This document shows, piece by piece, positions 9,501 through 19,132 of a DNA stretch of 64,000 bases. Each line of letters starts with the position of its first letter. Positions within the stretch are counted from its first letter, which is position 1. Source of the stretch: Segetibacter sp. (GTDB taxonomy: Bacteria; Bacteroidota; Bacteroidia; Chitinophagales; Chitinophagaceae). Made by a program: the position numbers and the translations under genes. Location of the stretch: positions 38,594-102,593 of the forward strand of contig JAQBNO010000124.1 of NCBI GenBank assembly GCA_028288485.1, given 5' to 3'. The notes below the pieces were generated by a model. That model saw only the letters and a program-made list of their open reading frames with translations. It did no database searches and was not told the DNA's origin.

Positions 9501-10121
9501 ATGTTTAGAGAAGAATCGCTTTGGATTAAAAATGCATTGCAGAAATTAAAGCCTGCGAATGAACAAAATGAAGTGGCAAATATTGGCTCTTCAACCGACC
9601 ATTTTAGAAAAGTAATTCAGCCTCATATTCACCAGAATATTATTGATACACTTCTTTCAACCGGTTGGAAGGTCTTTAATGTGGACATGAAGAAAGAACC
9701 CGGGGTTGATTTGGTGGCTGATGTTACCAAGGCTGATTTTGCAGAGCCATTCCGGAACAGGTTTGCCTTAACTATTTGTACTAATTTACTCGAACATGTT
9801 GAAGACATAAAGCTTGTTACAAAAAACCTCGTGGATATTACGCAATCGGGAGGACATCTTCTTATAACGGTACCTTATAAATACAAGATACATTTAGATC
9901 CGATTGATAACGGCTTCAGACCGACACCGCAACAGATAGTCGATCTGTTTAAAGATGTAGCAGAATACATAGTCGACTCGAAAATTATTGCCATCAGTGA
10001 TAAGGACCAGTACCGTATCAGAAAATCAAGGTTTCCGGTTTGGGGCTACCGTGAAAGACTTGCGTATTATTTTGGTAAGCGGCACAAGACTTCGGGCATT
10101 TTGTTTTCTATTAAAAAATAA
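9501..10121 (+). CDS. SAM-dependent methyltransferase (class I, methyltransferase 11 type)
   Basis: Small 206-residue methyltransferase. VANIGSSTDHF near residue 26 occupies the place of the SAM-binding glycine loop, in a weakened form. VDLVADVTKADF follows, and TICTNLLEHVEDI near 92 is the usual motif after strand 4; LLITVPYKYKIH follows. In a polysaccharide locus such enzymes O-methylate a sugar, often capping a chain; the target here is unknown. It is cotranscribed with GT genes by position. Confidence 0.72.
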   Translation: MFREESLWIKNALQKLKPANEQNEVANIGSSTDHFRKVIQPHIHQNIIDTLLSTGWKVFNVDMKKEPGVDLVADVTKADFAEPFRNRFALTICTNLLEHVEDIKLVTKNLVDITQSGGHLLITVPYKYKIHLDPIDNGFRPTPQQIVDLFKDVAEYIVDSKIIAISDKDQYRIRKSRFPVWGYRERLAYYFGKRHKTSGILFSIKK

Positions 10122-10136
10122 CTGGTCGGTATTTTT

Positions 10137-10213
10137 TGAACCACCAGGCCACAAACGAAAAGAAGTTGCACTAAGTCTTAGTGCTTCTTAGCTCACTGGT
10201 CGTCGTGGTTCAA
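10137..10213. repeat. Long imperfect inverted repeat (possible terminator-like hairpin)
   Basis: Outer arms TTGAACCAC and GTGGTTCAA enclose an inner hairpin AAGAAGTTGCACTAAG / CTTAGTGCTTCTT (about 10160-10189). It sits between the methyltransferase and the first asparagine-synthase gene. Similar CACTAAG-type inverted elements occur between genes in many environmental bacteria. There is no T-run directly after the stem, so termination is uncertain. Confidence 0.55.
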
Positions 10214-10280
10214 GTTTGGTGAACAATAACCAACAATACAAAAGACGATTTCAAAATCCAAAAGAAAAATCATAAAATAA

Positions 10281-12131
10281 GTGTGTGGTATTGTAGGCAT
10301 ATTTAATTACAGGGACAATGTGGAAAGCCAAAGAACTTTCATTGATTGGTCCTTGCAATCGATGCATCATCGCGGGCCGGATTCTAACGGAGTTTGGACA
10401 AACGACCGCAACTATATTGCCGGCTTTGTTCGGTTGTCTATTCTTGATTTAAGTGAGAATGGTAACCAACCTATGCTGTCATCATGCGGAAACTATGCTA
10501 TTTCTTTTAACGGCGAAATGTATCATACTTCAGCCTTTAAATGCCGTCTGCAGAAAGAAGGAGTAACTTTTAAATCAACGACCGATACGGAAGTTCTTTT
10601 ATATGCTTTGATACAATGGGGTGAAGAATATGTTTTGGAAAACTTCGACGGACTATTTGCTTTTGCATTTTACAATCTCAATACTAATTCTTTAATACTT
10701 GCACGCGACCGAAGCGGTATAAAGCCTTTATACATTGGTCACTCGCGGCAGGGAATTGTTTATAGTTCGCAGTACGACCATATTATCAAACATCCGTACA
10801 TACAATCAAATCCTTTACATACGGGTGCAGTAGGTGCGTATCTTTCTTTGGGTTATGTTCCAGAAAATACCGGTATTGTTTCCTCCACATTTTTGTTGCC
10901 GCACGGGTATTTTTTACGAGTAAATAATACCGGTTTTACCAAACACCGGTTCTTTAATTATTCGCTTCAGCCCCGGGGAATTGCGTCAAAATCATTAGAG
11001 CAGATCATTGATGAAAATGTAAAGGCTCAACTTGTAAGCGATGTACCTGTAGGAACTTTTATGTCGGGAGGAGTAGACAGTCCGCTGGTCGCTTATTTTG
11101 CAAAAAAACATACAAACCTTCAATCATTTACTATTGGTGTTGATGATGAAAAAATGGATGAAAGTGAAGCGGCGGCAGCTTATGCAGGCATATTTAATAC
11201 CGAGCATTTATGCCAGCATATTACTGAAAAAGATTTGCTGGAAACCATACAAGATAATATAAAAGCCTTTTCTGAACCATTTGCCGACTTCTCGTCCATT
11301 CCCACTTTAGTGCTTTCAAAATTTGCACGGAGAAAAGTTACGGTTGCACTGAGCGGCGATGGCGGAGATGAGCTTTTTTGGGGATATCCAAGAAACCTGC
11401 GGATGAAGCAGGAGGGAATGGTTTTCAAACAAAATAAACTGGTAAGGCTGCTGAACTTCGGCAAGGAAAAATTGAGCGGCGCGAAAAGAACAACACTTAA
11501 GCGACATTTGAAAGTAAACGATTTCCCTGCCTATTATTACAAGTCGTTATTCATTCACGGCGCCGAACGTTGGTTACCCGAATTGTATAACGACGAGGTT
11601 GAGGAGGCATTCTTCTTAAAAGAGTTATATAAAGAACCTGGTGTTGCAGATGTAACCGAGCAGCAGGTAATGAATACGCTAAGAAAGCTTGAATTTGATA
11701 TACACCTTCAACGTATCCTGATAAAAGTCGATCGTGCAAGTATGTATCATAGCCTGGAGGTCAGAGTGCCGCTTTTAAGCAATGAAATGATAGACTACAG
11801 TTCTACTTTACAGTTCCAGGACTGTATAAAAAACGGGCATGGTAAATATAACCTGAAAGAATTGCTGATTAAGAAAACGAACGAAAAGCTGGTATTGCAA
11901 CCAAAAAAAGGTTTTGTAATTCCGATCGGGAACTGGCTGAGAAAAGAACTTCGGAAAGACGTGGAAGACAAGGTGATGAATATGCCGTCAGAATTACATC
12001 CCTTATTCAAAAGAAAAGAACTGACTGAAGTTTTTAAACAGCACATGAGCGGTACGCACGACTGGGGCTGGCTTCTTTGGTCGTTATATTCATTGGTTAA
12101 CTGGCACGGCGAACATAGAAATGCAAAATAA
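10281..12131 (+). CDS. asnB: Glutamine-dependent asparagine synthase-like amidotransferase (first copy)
   Basis: A 616-residue AsnB-family protein: an N-terminal glutaminase domain, then an ATP-pyrophosphatase synthetase domain. The start is GTG at 10281, so that Cys2 (M-C-G-I-V-G-I-F) can be the N-terminal nucleophile. The PP-loop reads SGGVDSP near residue 260, where the family usually has SGGxDSS. VALSGDGGDELFWGYPR is the second ATP-site motif. Within an O-antigen-type locus such enzymes commonly amidate a sugar uronic acid or modify a precursor rather than make free asparagine; a second copy lies at 24042. The target is inferred. Confidence 0.85.
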   Translation: MCGIVGIFNYRDNVESQRTFIDWSLQSMHHRGPDSNGVWTNDRNYIAGFVRLSILDLSENGNQPMLSSCGNYAISFNGEMYHTSAFKCRLQKEGVTFKSTTDTEVLLYALIQWGEEYVLENFDGLFAFAFYNLNTNSLILARDRSGIKPLYIGHSRQGIVYSSQYDHIIKHPYIQSNPLHTGAVGAYLSLGYVPENTGIVSSTFLLPHGYFLRVNNTGFTKHRFFNYSLQPRGIASKSLEQIIDENVKAQLVSDVPVGTFMSGGVDSPLVAYFAKKHTNLQSFTIGVDDEKMDESEAAAAYAGIFNTEHLCQHITEKDLLETIQDNIKAFSEPFADFSSIPTLVLSKFARRKVTVALSGDGGDELFWGYPRNLRMKQEGMVFKQNKLVRLLNFGKEKLSGAKRTTLKRHLKVNDFPAYYYKSLFIHGAERWLPELYNDEVEEAFFLKELYKEPGVADVTEQQVMNTLRKLEFDIHLQRILIKVDRASMYHSLEVRVPLLSNEMIDYSSTLQFQDCIKNGHGKYNLKELLIKKTNEKLVLQPKKGFVIPIGNWLRKELRKDVEDKVMNMPSELHPLFKRKELTEVFKQHMSGTHDWGWLLWSLYSLVNWHGEHRNAK

Positions 12132-13377
12132 GAAACTACATATCTGCATCATTACCGGGGAATTTCCGGCGCTTACTGAAACCTTTATTACCACAAAGGT
12201 TTTGGAATTGCATAAGCGCGGACACAGAATAACCGTAATAAAGAACCAGCATTCCGGTGCGGTTAATGCTTCTCATTTATCGCTGGTGAAAGATGCAGGC
12301 ATAGAGGTCTTGTCGTTTATTGATATTTCTTCTGCTTCAAATCTTCTGGAGGCTGCAATAAAAAATCCCGGACTTTTAATAAAAACCTTACTGGTAAATG
12401 CCAGGAAATTCAGGAAGAGTTATAAGGCCAACAGGCAGGGTGAATTATTACAAAAGCATCCCTACGATATTGTTCATTTTGAATTTTCAGGATTGGGCGT
12501 TTTATATAAAGATGCTATTAGTAAGATAAAAAGTAAAACGGTGGTAAGCTGCCGGGGAACTGCAGAAAAGGTAAAACCAATCTCAGAACCAGACAGGGTT
12601 GAAAAGCTGAAAAGACTTTTTGAAGTTGTAGATGGCATCCATTGTGTTTCTGATGACATGGCGGCAACTATACGTCCTTATTGCAATAATCTTCAAAAAA
12701 TCTTTGTTAACCGGCCGTCAATAGATCCTGCAGTATTTAAGAGGACAAAAGATTATACTCGTAAAAGTGCGAAAGTTACCATTTTAACGATCGGCCGTTT
12801 TACTTTTCAAAAAGGATATTTGATTGGGTTAATGGCAATGAAACAACTGAAAGCTGAAGGGGTTGATTTTCTTTGGAAGATAGTAGGAGATGGGCCGCAA
12901 AAAGAAGAACTTCTCTTTCATATTCATACGTTGCAGTTACACGATCATGTGGAACTGCTCGGAAAGAAGAACAGGGATGAGATCCTGGACTTATATAACA
13001 ACGTTGACCTTTTCCTGTTACCAAGTGTTTATGAAGGGATTGCCAACGTTTGTCTTGAAGCGATGAGTATGCAATTACCGGTAGTATCAACAAAGAGCGG
13101 TGGAATGGAAGAAGTAATCGTTCATAAACAGAATGGTCTTCTATGCGAAGTATATGATGCAGCCTCTATAGCGGCAAACGTAAAGGTAGTTGCAGAAGAT
13201 ACGGAGGTCTCAAAAACGCTAGGGATCAGTGCACGTAAAACAATTCTCGAAAGATTTACCATACAGCAACAGGCAGATGTTTTTGAAGAACAATATGCTA
13301 AAATTGTAAGAGGTTCAACAACAAATGAAGAAGTGTTGACGTATAAAGCAGTAAACAAATTAAGTACGACACTTTAA
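12121..13377 (+). CDS. Glycosyltransferase family 4 (colanic-acid WcaL-like)
   Basis: A 418-residue GT4 enzyme whose start overlaps the end of the preceding amidotransferase gene by 11 bp. The N-terminal domain starts HICIITGEFPALTETFI, the pattern of WcaL/AmsK-type transferases. ILTIGRFTFQKGY near residue 220 begins the donor domain, and PSVYEGIANVCLEAMSMQLPVVS near 300 carries the E-x7-E site. It is probably cytoplasmic or peripheral at the inner membrane. The sugar is unknown. Confidence 0.84.
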   Translation: MQNKKLHICIITGEFPALTETFITTKVLELHKRGHRITVIKNQHSGAVNASHLSLVKDAGIEVLSFIDISSASNLLEAAIKNPGLLIKTLLVNARKFRKSYKANRQGELLQKHPYDIVHFEFSGLGVLYKDAISKIKSKTVVSCRGTAEKVKPISEPDRVEKLKRLFEVVDGIHCVSDDMAATIRPYCNNLQKIFVNRPSIDPAVFKRTKDYTRKSAKVTILTIGRFTFQKGYLIGLMAMKQLKAEGVDFLWKIVGDGPQKEELLFHIHTLQLHDHVELLGKKNRDEILDLYNNVDLFLLPSVYEGIANVCLEAMSMQLPVVSTKSGGMEEVIVHKQNGLLCEVYDAASIAANVKVVAEDTEVSKTLGISARKTILERFTIQQQADVFEEQYAKIVRGSTTNEEVLTYKAVNKLSTTL

Positions 13378-13400
13378 ACGACCATCACTTTATACACCGC

Positions 13401-14672
13401 ATGCGCTTTCAAATACGACCTCTTCATTGTTACCTGGTTATTATTGCTGCTTTAATATTATACCCCATTTTTTACGGCACTCACGTAGCATCTTCAGGCG
13501 ACACACCCGGTTACCAGGAGGCAGCTAATACAATACTTAACGGTTATCACCAGATTAACTTCAGGGTTCCTGTTTATCCATTGCTTCTAATTGCAACGGG
13601 GTCGGTAAAAGAGATTAATACTTCATTATTTTTCGTACAGTTCCTGTTGTATTTTTTGAGTGTTTGGCTGCTGGTTACCGCAATGCTGAAATCCGGAATC
13701 AGTAAGGCGGTCGTACTTGTAATTACACTGATTCTGGTATCGCCCCTATTAGTGAAAATAGTTTACCTGGCGTTAACGGAAGCTGTTACATTTTCGCTGG
13801 TCAATATTCTGTTTGCGCTTTTCGTGTTGCTTAAAGGCAATTATAAATTTTTATTACTTGGATTACTTGCAGCAATACTAACGCTTACACGTCCATCGTT
13901 CCAATTGACGGGCTTATTGCTGACGGTGTTATTCTTTTTCTACGAAAGAAATAAATGGAGAGCAATAATGTTTTTAGTTGCTTTTGCGACTCCCATTGTT
14001 CTCTTTTCCTCGTTTAATAAGGCACGTTTTAATTTTTCGGGTATTACGCCTGCTACCGGTTGGCATTTAACAACCAAAACCGCGTTGTTTATCGAGGACT
14101 GGCCCGATGTTTCCATGCGCCCTTTAATGATCAGGCAACGCAACGATAACCTCATCAATAAATCTTCGCATACCGGCAGTATGTTCGTGTGGACCTTACC
14201 CGGAAAGCTCCAGGATAGTTTACACCAAAACTATGTTGAAGTGTCTAAGTACATGATGAAGAACAACCTGGCGCTTATTAAAGCACAGCCGCTTAGTTAT
14301 GTTGAAGCAGTAGGTCGAAGTCTTTTTCAATACACATTGCCTAATGGGCCGTCAGCTAAAGACCCGGGAATAGTAAAAGCATTATATACGCTTGTTCAGT
14401 TTGCCTATGTATATCTTGCGTTAACATTAACTGCGGTAGTATTGGTTTGCGTGTGGCTTTTTAGAAAGAGAATTAATGCTGTTTGGTTATATCCTTTTTT
14501 AGTAACGGCGATTATTATTTATAGTAATTATTTTGTTTCAATCGCCGCCGAAGTTGGCGATGCAAGACACCGGGCACCAACTGAAGCGCTGATTTTAATT
14601 TGCATTGCTTACGCTTTACCTATTGTATCATTCTGCAGAAGAGCTGTTAAAAGTCTTCCAGCAACTATTTGA
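13401..14672 (+). CDS. Polytopic membrane protein, possible GT-C (GT39-like) glycosyltransferase
   Basis: A 423-residue integral membrane protein with about ten hydrophobic segments. Near residue 30 a loop after the first helix reads SSGDTPGYQEAANTIL, followed by RVPVYPLL. That layout, with an acidic residue in the first extracytoplasmic loop, is like GT-C enzymes that use polyprenyl-phosphate sugars. There is a soluble stretch around residues 205-290. Sequence alone does not exclude a polymerase or an unrelated membrane function. It begins 23 bp after the GT4 gene, so probably the same transcript. Confidence 0.5.
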   Translation: MRFQIRPLHCYLVIIAALILYPIFYGTHVASSGDTPGYQEAANTILNGYHQINFRVPVYPLLLIATGSVKEINTSLFFVQFLLYFLSVWLLVTAMLKSGISKAVVLVITLILVSPLLVKIVYLALTEAVTFSLVNILFALFVLLKGNYKFLLLGLLAAILTLTRPSFQLTGLLLTVLFFFYERNKWRAIMFLVAFATPIVLFSSFNKARFNFSGITPATGWHLTTKTALFIEDWPDVSMRPLMIRQRNDNLINKSSHTGSMFVWTLPGKLQDSLHQNYVEVSKYMMKNNLALIKAQPLSYVEAVGRSLFQYTLPNGPSAKDPGIVKALYTLVQFAYVYLALTLTAVVLVCVWLFRKRINAVWLYPFLVTAIIIYSNYFVSIAAEVGDARHRAPTEALILICIAYALPIVSFCRRAVKSLPATI

Positions 14673-14778
14673 TCTTGCACAGATAGAACATTAGAGAGTA
14701 GAACTTTTTTGGTGCCAACATTTGTTTTCATCGTATCATCCTACTAATGAACTCGTTTTTACTGTCTTGATTTTTAAT

Positions 14779-14834
14779 ATTTTTTGGATACCGGCTTTTT
14801 GTACTATAAGAATCATCGTTGCTACGCTCAGTTC
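14779..14834 (-). repeat. 58-bp dispersed repeat, divergent GCGTAGC-core copy
   Basis: Minus strand: head GAACTGAGCGTAGCAACGAT, tail GCCGGTATCCAAAAAA. Length about 56 bp, the same as other copies despite a divergent head. Confidence 0.65.
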
Positions 14835-14877
14835 AACTTTTAATTCTTTGATAGAACGTAGCCTGGCAGTTTTTTTA

Positions 14878-14922
14878 CCCTGAACTTGCCGAAGGGTAGG
14901 TACCCTGAGCGAAGCCGAAGGG
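14878..14922. repeat. Two CCCTGA..GCCGAAGGG units in tandem
   Basis: Units at 14878-14896 (CCCTGAACTTGCCGAAGGG) and 14903-14922 (CCCTGAGCGAAGCCGAAGGG), 6 bp apart. This short motif is a widespread intergenic repeat in many bacterial phyla. Confidence 0.7.
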
Positions 14923-15074
14923 TCGCAATCTTTTCGTCGGCATTGCTGCTGGCAACAAAAGAGTAAGATTGTTGCTGTTTTTATCGGTTGGTGTTATAAT
15001 TATTCGCTTCTGACAACAGTTATTGAATAAGGCACATCGGCCGGTTGGGTGCCAAGGGCGTAGGCGGAGGCATT

Positions 15075-15098
15075 CTGAAACCAGCGAAGCGGTTTCAG
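15075..15098. repeat. Inverted repeat / hairpin
   Basis: CTGAAACC and GGTTTCAG are perfect 8-bp arms around AGCGAAGC. No T-run follows; function unknown. Confidence 0.5.
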
Positions 15099-15205
15099 AA
15101 ACAAGCGGGAGAGTCCGGTCGCAGTTACGAAGTCACCCGGCTTGAGCTATAAATGATTGCAGTAAAAGTTCATTTTGTGTGGTTTGGGGGCCGCCCCTAA
15201 GGTTT

Positions 15206-15224
15206 CTTGCGTCGCACGCTTGTA
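15206..15224 (-). repeat. 58-bp dispersed repeat, head only (GCGACGC core)
   Basis: Minus strand reads GTACAAGCGTGCGACGCAAG. The expected tail is replaced by a C/G-rich stretch (GGGGCGGCCCCC), so only the head is clear. Confidence 0.6.
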
Positions 15225-15360
15225 CTGTCGGGAAATAGATTAGGCAATTATGCAAATAGCGCCATTGTTCATCCGCATAGCAGGGAGCATCAATGATAGA
15301 GAATTAATTATCAACTTAACTTGTTTTACAGTCCGCTTAATTGCCCATTAAACTTATAGC

Positions 15361-15417
15361 GTACAAGTGAGTGACACAACGATGTTGATAAAAGTACCTC
15401 CGCCCGGTCGCAAATTC
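15361..15417 (+). repeat. 58-bp dispersed repeat, GTGACAC-core copy
   Basis: Head GTACAAGTGAGTGACACAAC followed by GATG; tail CCCGGTCGCAAATTC is degenerate. It ends about 95 bp before the GT2 start at 15513. Confidence 0.75.
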
Positions 15418-15512
15418 TTTTCTTGTAAAAGGCCGTGAAATACTAACTCAAAAGAAACGTTTAAGATAAAAAAGCGACAAGTAGTACTTGTTCCTGAACC
15501 TAATAAATAATA

Positions 15513-16865
15513 GTGCAGTTCTCTTTTATAAAATATACGCAACCAGGATGGCAGTTTAATTTACAACCAAAAAAGCCGGAGTATTCCTCCTGTCTTTACC
15601 ATCCCGAACTCTTACCGGTTTCGGGAATTTCATTAGAAGCTGACCCTGCTTTTGAAACGGTTGCCGCACAATACGCAGATATCGGATACCGGGCGTGGAA
15701 TAAGGGAGTGCTTACCTGGACAGACCGTGAGACTGAATACAGGATAAGATCTTTACAACCACCTTCTTTGCAAGACGAATACACATTCGTTTTCAAATAT
15801 TGGGGTAAGCCGTGGGCTACTTTTGCTTTGTTGCAGAGATTGCTTTCATTTCGTAATCCTTTAAAAGAAACGTCGGCTTATGTAAAAGCCTCCGGGAAAA
15901 AACGAATAAACCCGTTTACCGAACCTGTTGAAAGAAACGAGTATTTTGGTTTTACATCCACATTGTTAGAATCCCAACCTCTTGTTGCCGTAATTATCCC
16001 AACCCTTAATCGCTACATTTACCTCAAGGATGTATTGGAGGACCTTGAAAAGCAGGATTACCAAAACTTCGAGGTGATTGTAGTTGACCAGTCAACTCCG
16101 TTTAACCAGGATTTCTATAAGGCTTTTGATTTGAAATTAAATGTGATTCATCAAAAGGAAAGGCTGTTGTGGACGGCCAGGAATAATGCGGTGAAGGCAA
16201 CCAAAGCCGAATACCTGCTATTTTTTGATGACGATTCACGGGTTGAGGTCGATTGGATCAGCCAACATCTAAAATGCCTGGATTATTTTAATTGCGACAT
16301 TTCTGCCGGAGTGTCACTGGCAAAAGTGGGCACGAAAATACCGCAGAGTTATAGTTACTTCCGCTGGGCCGACCAGTTCGACAGTGGAAACGCAATGGTA
16401 AAAAGAAACGTTTTTACTACTATAGGTCTTTTTGATGAACAATATAACAAACAACGGATGGGAGACGGCGAGTTTGGAGCAAGGGCATACTTGAACGGTT
16501 ACCGGTCTGTTTCAAACCCGTATGCCGCGAGGGTTCATTTAAAAGTTTCGGATGGTGGATTAAGAGAAATGGGAAGCTGGGACGGGTTCCGGCCAAAAAA
16601 ATGGTTTGCTCCAAAGCCCATACCAAGCGTGGTTTTTTTGTATAAAAAATATTATCCGACCAACCTTTACCGCGGAGTAATGCTGTTAGGCATGATGCTA
16701 TCAAACGTACATTACAGGAACAAAGGAAGCAACAAAATGCTGGCTGTAAGTATAGCCTTAACCGTTGTAAAATCGCCACTATTATTAATCCAGTTCTTGA
16801 GGGCGAGGAGCATTGCCAACAAGATGCTGCAAAGGGATAATGGGATAAAATTGCTGGAGAAATAG
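15513..16865 (+). CDS. Glycosyltransferase family 2
   Basis: A 450-residue protein with a GT-A transferase domain at residues ~150-350, preceded by an ~150-residue N-terminal region of unknown role. VAVIIPTLNRYIYLKDVLEDL begins the domain near 160; FEVIVVDQSTP and LLFFDDDSRV (the DxD-type metal site) follow, then QRMGDGEFGARAYLNGY as the catalytic-base region. The start is GTG at 15513, with no nearby ATG. The stop TAG shares its last base with the GTG start of the next gene, so the pair is tightly coupled. Donor sugar unknown. Confidence 0.82.
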   Translation: MQFSFIKYTQPGWQFNLQPKKPEYSSCLYHPELLPVSGISLEADPAFETVAAQYADIGYRAWNKGVLTWTDRETEYRIRSLQPPSLQDEYTFVFKYWGKPWATFALLQRLLSFRNPLKETSAYVKASGKKRINPFTEPVERNEYFGFTSTLLESQPLVAVIIPTLNRYIYLKDVLEDLEKQDYQNFEVIVVDQSTPFNQDFYKAFDLKLNVIHQKERLLWTARNNAVKATKAEYLLFFDDDSRVEVDWISQHLKCLDYFNCDISAGVSLAKVGTKIPQSYSYFRWADQFDSGNAMVKRNVFTTIGLFDEQYNKQRMGDGEFGARAYLNGYRSVSNPYAARVHLKVSDGGLREMGSWDGFRPKKWFAPKPIPSVVFLYKKYYPTNLYRGVMLLGMMLSNVHYRNKGSNKMLAVSIALTVVKSPLLLIQFLRARSIANKMLQRDNGIKLLEK

Positions 16866-17977
16866 TGGTGGCTACAGGCGGGAAAATATTGATCATCAGT
16901 TCAGAGTTTCCTCCTAATGTAGGCGGAATTGGAAACCATGCCTACAACCTTGCCACAGCTTTAAGTAATGAAGGTTTCGCTGTAACAGTAATGGCAGATA
17001 TTATTGATGTTCCGGAAAATGACTTAGACGAGTTTGAAACTAAACAGAATTTTAAGATTAGCTGGATTAAAAGGAAGGACTTCTTACCGAAAACCTATTT
17101 GAACCGCATTTTTCAAGCGATTCAATTATCTCTAAAAGCAGAGAAGGTCATCTGCTCCGGAAAATTTCCGCTGTGGTTGGCGATTTTGATTAGGATATTT
17201 AACGCAAGAAAGGATTTAATAGCAGTAGTTCATGGCTCTGAACTCGATATCAAGTCTGCTATTCCTAAAAAACTTACTTCTTATTCACTTTCTAAGTTTA
17301 ATAAGATTGTTTCAGTTTCAACATTCACACAGCAATTTCTTCCCAAATCACTACCCCGGCAAATACAACAATTTGTTATTCATAATGGGATTAACTGCAG
17401 TGAATTTCAAATAAATCGAGGATCAGCTCTTGCTGGCACTCCGGCATTAGTAACCGTAGGCAGTGTTACCGAAAGAAAAGGGCAGGAGAATGTGGTGAGC
17501 GCTTTGCCATCGATTTTAGCCATTTTCCCTTCAACTAAATATCATGTTATTGGCAAACCGGTGATAAAAGAGAAACTGGAAAAAAAAGCGAGGGAATTAC
17601 AGGTTGATAATTGTGTAAAGTTTTATGGAGCGGTAAACAGGGATCAATTACTGCAAAAGCTAAGCGGTGCTACCATTAAACTCATGCTTAGTAATCACAC
17701 AAAAGACGGCGACTTTGAAGGATTTGGTATAGCTGTACTCGAAGCCAATACCTTTGGGGTACCAGTAGTAGGAAGTAAAAACAGCGGAATTGCAGACGCA
17801 ATTGTCGATTATAGAACCGGGATACTAGTCAATCAGCACGAGCCTTTGGAGGTCACTAACGCGATAAAGATGATTGTGAAAGACTATTCTTTTTTTTCCG
17901 CTAACGCAAAAGAATGGGCTTTACAACATGACTGGAAGATTATCGTTAAAGAATATGTTGCAGTACTTAAAGCATAA
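16865..17977 (+). CDS. Glycosyltransferase family 4
   Basis: A 370-residue GT4 enzyme starting with GTG that overlaps the preceding stop codon. KILIISSEFPPNVGGIGNHAYNLA gives the N-terminal acceptor domain, VTVGSVTERKGQENVV near residue 198 begins the donor domain, and FEGFGIAVLEANTFGVPVVG near 285 is the E-x7-E site. An uncommon feature is the DGDFEGFG loop. Only 6 bp separate it from the next gene, so the two are one transcription unit. Confidence 0.84.
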   Translation: MVATGGKILIISSEFPPNVGGIGNHAYNLATALSNEGFAVTVMADIIDVPENDLDEFETKQNFKISWIKRKDFLPKTYLNRIFQAIQLSLKAEKVICSGKFPLWLAILIRIFNARKDLIAVVHGSELDIKSAIPKKLTSYSLSKFNKIVSVSTFTQQFLPKSLPRQIQQFVIHNGINCSEFQINRGSALAGTPALVTVGSVTERKGQENVVSALPSILAIFPSTKYHVIGKPVIKEKLEKKARELQVDNCVKFYGAVNRDQLLQKLSGATIKLMLSNHTKDGDFEGFGIAVLEANTFGVPVVGSKNSGIADAIVDYRTGILVNQHEPLEVTNAIKMIVKDYSFFSANAKEWALQHDWKIIVKEYVAVLKA

Positions 17978-17983
17978 CATTAC

Positions 17984-19132
17984 ATGAACCTCGGAATTAT
18001 TTCGGATTGTATTCATTACAAAACCCCAGACGGAAGGATAGGCACAGAAAATCACATCCTGCTCAGGCAATTAGAAACGTTATGTTCGTTTTATACCGAA
18101 ACACTCATTTGTTGTCCTTTCGAACCATATGATGCTTCAAAAGTGATCTCTGTTTACACTAATGAAAAGATCCATTTTACTGCAGTTCCAAACGTAGGAG
18201 GTAATACTTTTAAGGCCAAGCTAAAAATATTAACCGCATTTCCGAAATGGTTAAACGCTTTTAAGAAGATAGACCGCTTTAGCAATATTGTTTACCAGCG
18301 TTTTCCTAACAACTTAAATATTCCGGGGTTTTTCTTTTTCTGGCTGAAGAAAAAGAAGGTTTTTGCCACTTATACCGGAACCTGGAATAATACTAATCCT
18401 ATAACTTATGATCTTCAAAAGTGGCTGCTAAAGAAATACTTTAAAGGACCAGTGTGGGTTTATTCAAATGAACCTATAAAAAGCGAAAGAATATTTCCCG
18501 GGATTAGTCCTTCTTACAGTATTAACGTTTGGAATGAAGAAGAACTGCAGGTACAAAGGCGAATAGAGCGGATTGAAAAAGAAGGATTACCGGTTTTCAG
18601 GTTAATAACGGTCGGCTCATTAATACATTATAAAAATCAGACAGGAATTGTAAAGTCTTGTTTAATTTTAAAAAATCAGAACTTTGCTTTTTCGTTAACC
18701 ATTGTTGGCGACGGGCCTATGCGCGAAGAACTGGAAACGCTGATAGAAGAATGTGGATTACAGCAGGAAGTAAAAATGGTGGGTAAAAAGAACTTTACAG
18801 AATTAAGGGAGCTTTACCGGAACCATGATTTTGTAGTACAGGCACCCTTCCTGGAAGGATTTGGAAAAGTGCCGGTAGAAGGCTTTTTTCATGGAGTAAT
18901 TCCTGTTATCAACAATATTACTATGGCAGGTTATATGACCGGCGATGAGGAGAGGGGATTTTTATTCGATGCAACCGATGAAAACAATCTTGCGGAAACA
19001 CTGCAGCGAATAAAAAAAAGCATCCATCAATTGCCGTGCATGATTATCAACGGTAGACAGTTTGCCAAAAAGCAAACACTGGAAGAGTGGGCACAGGATT
19101 ATTATCAAACCGTAACGAATTATTTTGGCTAG
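17984..19132 (+). CDS. Glycosyltransferase family 4-like
   Basis: A 382-residue enzyme. The start MNLGIISDCIHYKTPDGRIGTENHI keeps the acceptor-loop pattern in modified form. FRLITVGSLIHYKNQTGIV near residue 205 and IVGDGPMREELETLI near 245 are donor-domain motifs; PFLEGFGKVPVEGFFHGVIPV near 290 takes the place of the usual E-x7-E site. Divergent but recognisable. Its end overlaps the next gene by 8 bp. Confidence 0.78.
   Translation: MNLGIISDCIHYKTPDGRIGTENHILLRQLETLCSFYTETLICCPFEPYDASKVISVYTNEKIHFTAVPNVGGNTFKAKLKILTAFPKWLNAFKKIDRFSNIVYQRFPNNLNIPGFFFFWLKKKKVFATYTGTWNNTNPITYDLQKWLLKKYFKGPVWVYSNEPIKSERIFPGISPSYSINVWNEEELQVQRRIERIEKEGLPVFRLITVGSLIHYKNQTGIVKSCLILKNQNFAFSLTIVGDGPMREELETLIEECGLQQEVKMVGKKNFTELRELYRNHDFVVQAPFLEGFGKVPVEGFFHGVIPVINNITMAGYMTGDEERGFLFDATDENNLAETLQRIKKSIHQLPCMIINGRQFAKKQTLEEWAQDYYQTVTNYFG

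Larger units (their letters stand above)
14673..15512. other. 840-bp intergenic region crowded with repeats
   Basis: No credible gene on either strand. It contains a possible tail-only fragment of the dispersed repeat (about 14703-14743), a divergent copy (14779-14834), two CCCTGA...GCCGAAGGG units, a perfect-armed hairpin at 15075, and two facing repeat copies at 15206 and 15361. This is the densest repeat cluster in the window. Confidence 0.65.

Noticed and set aside
14878..15417. Possible CRISPR array in the repeat cluster.
   Set aside because: The repeats differ in type, orientation and spacing; there are no equal spacers and no cas genes.
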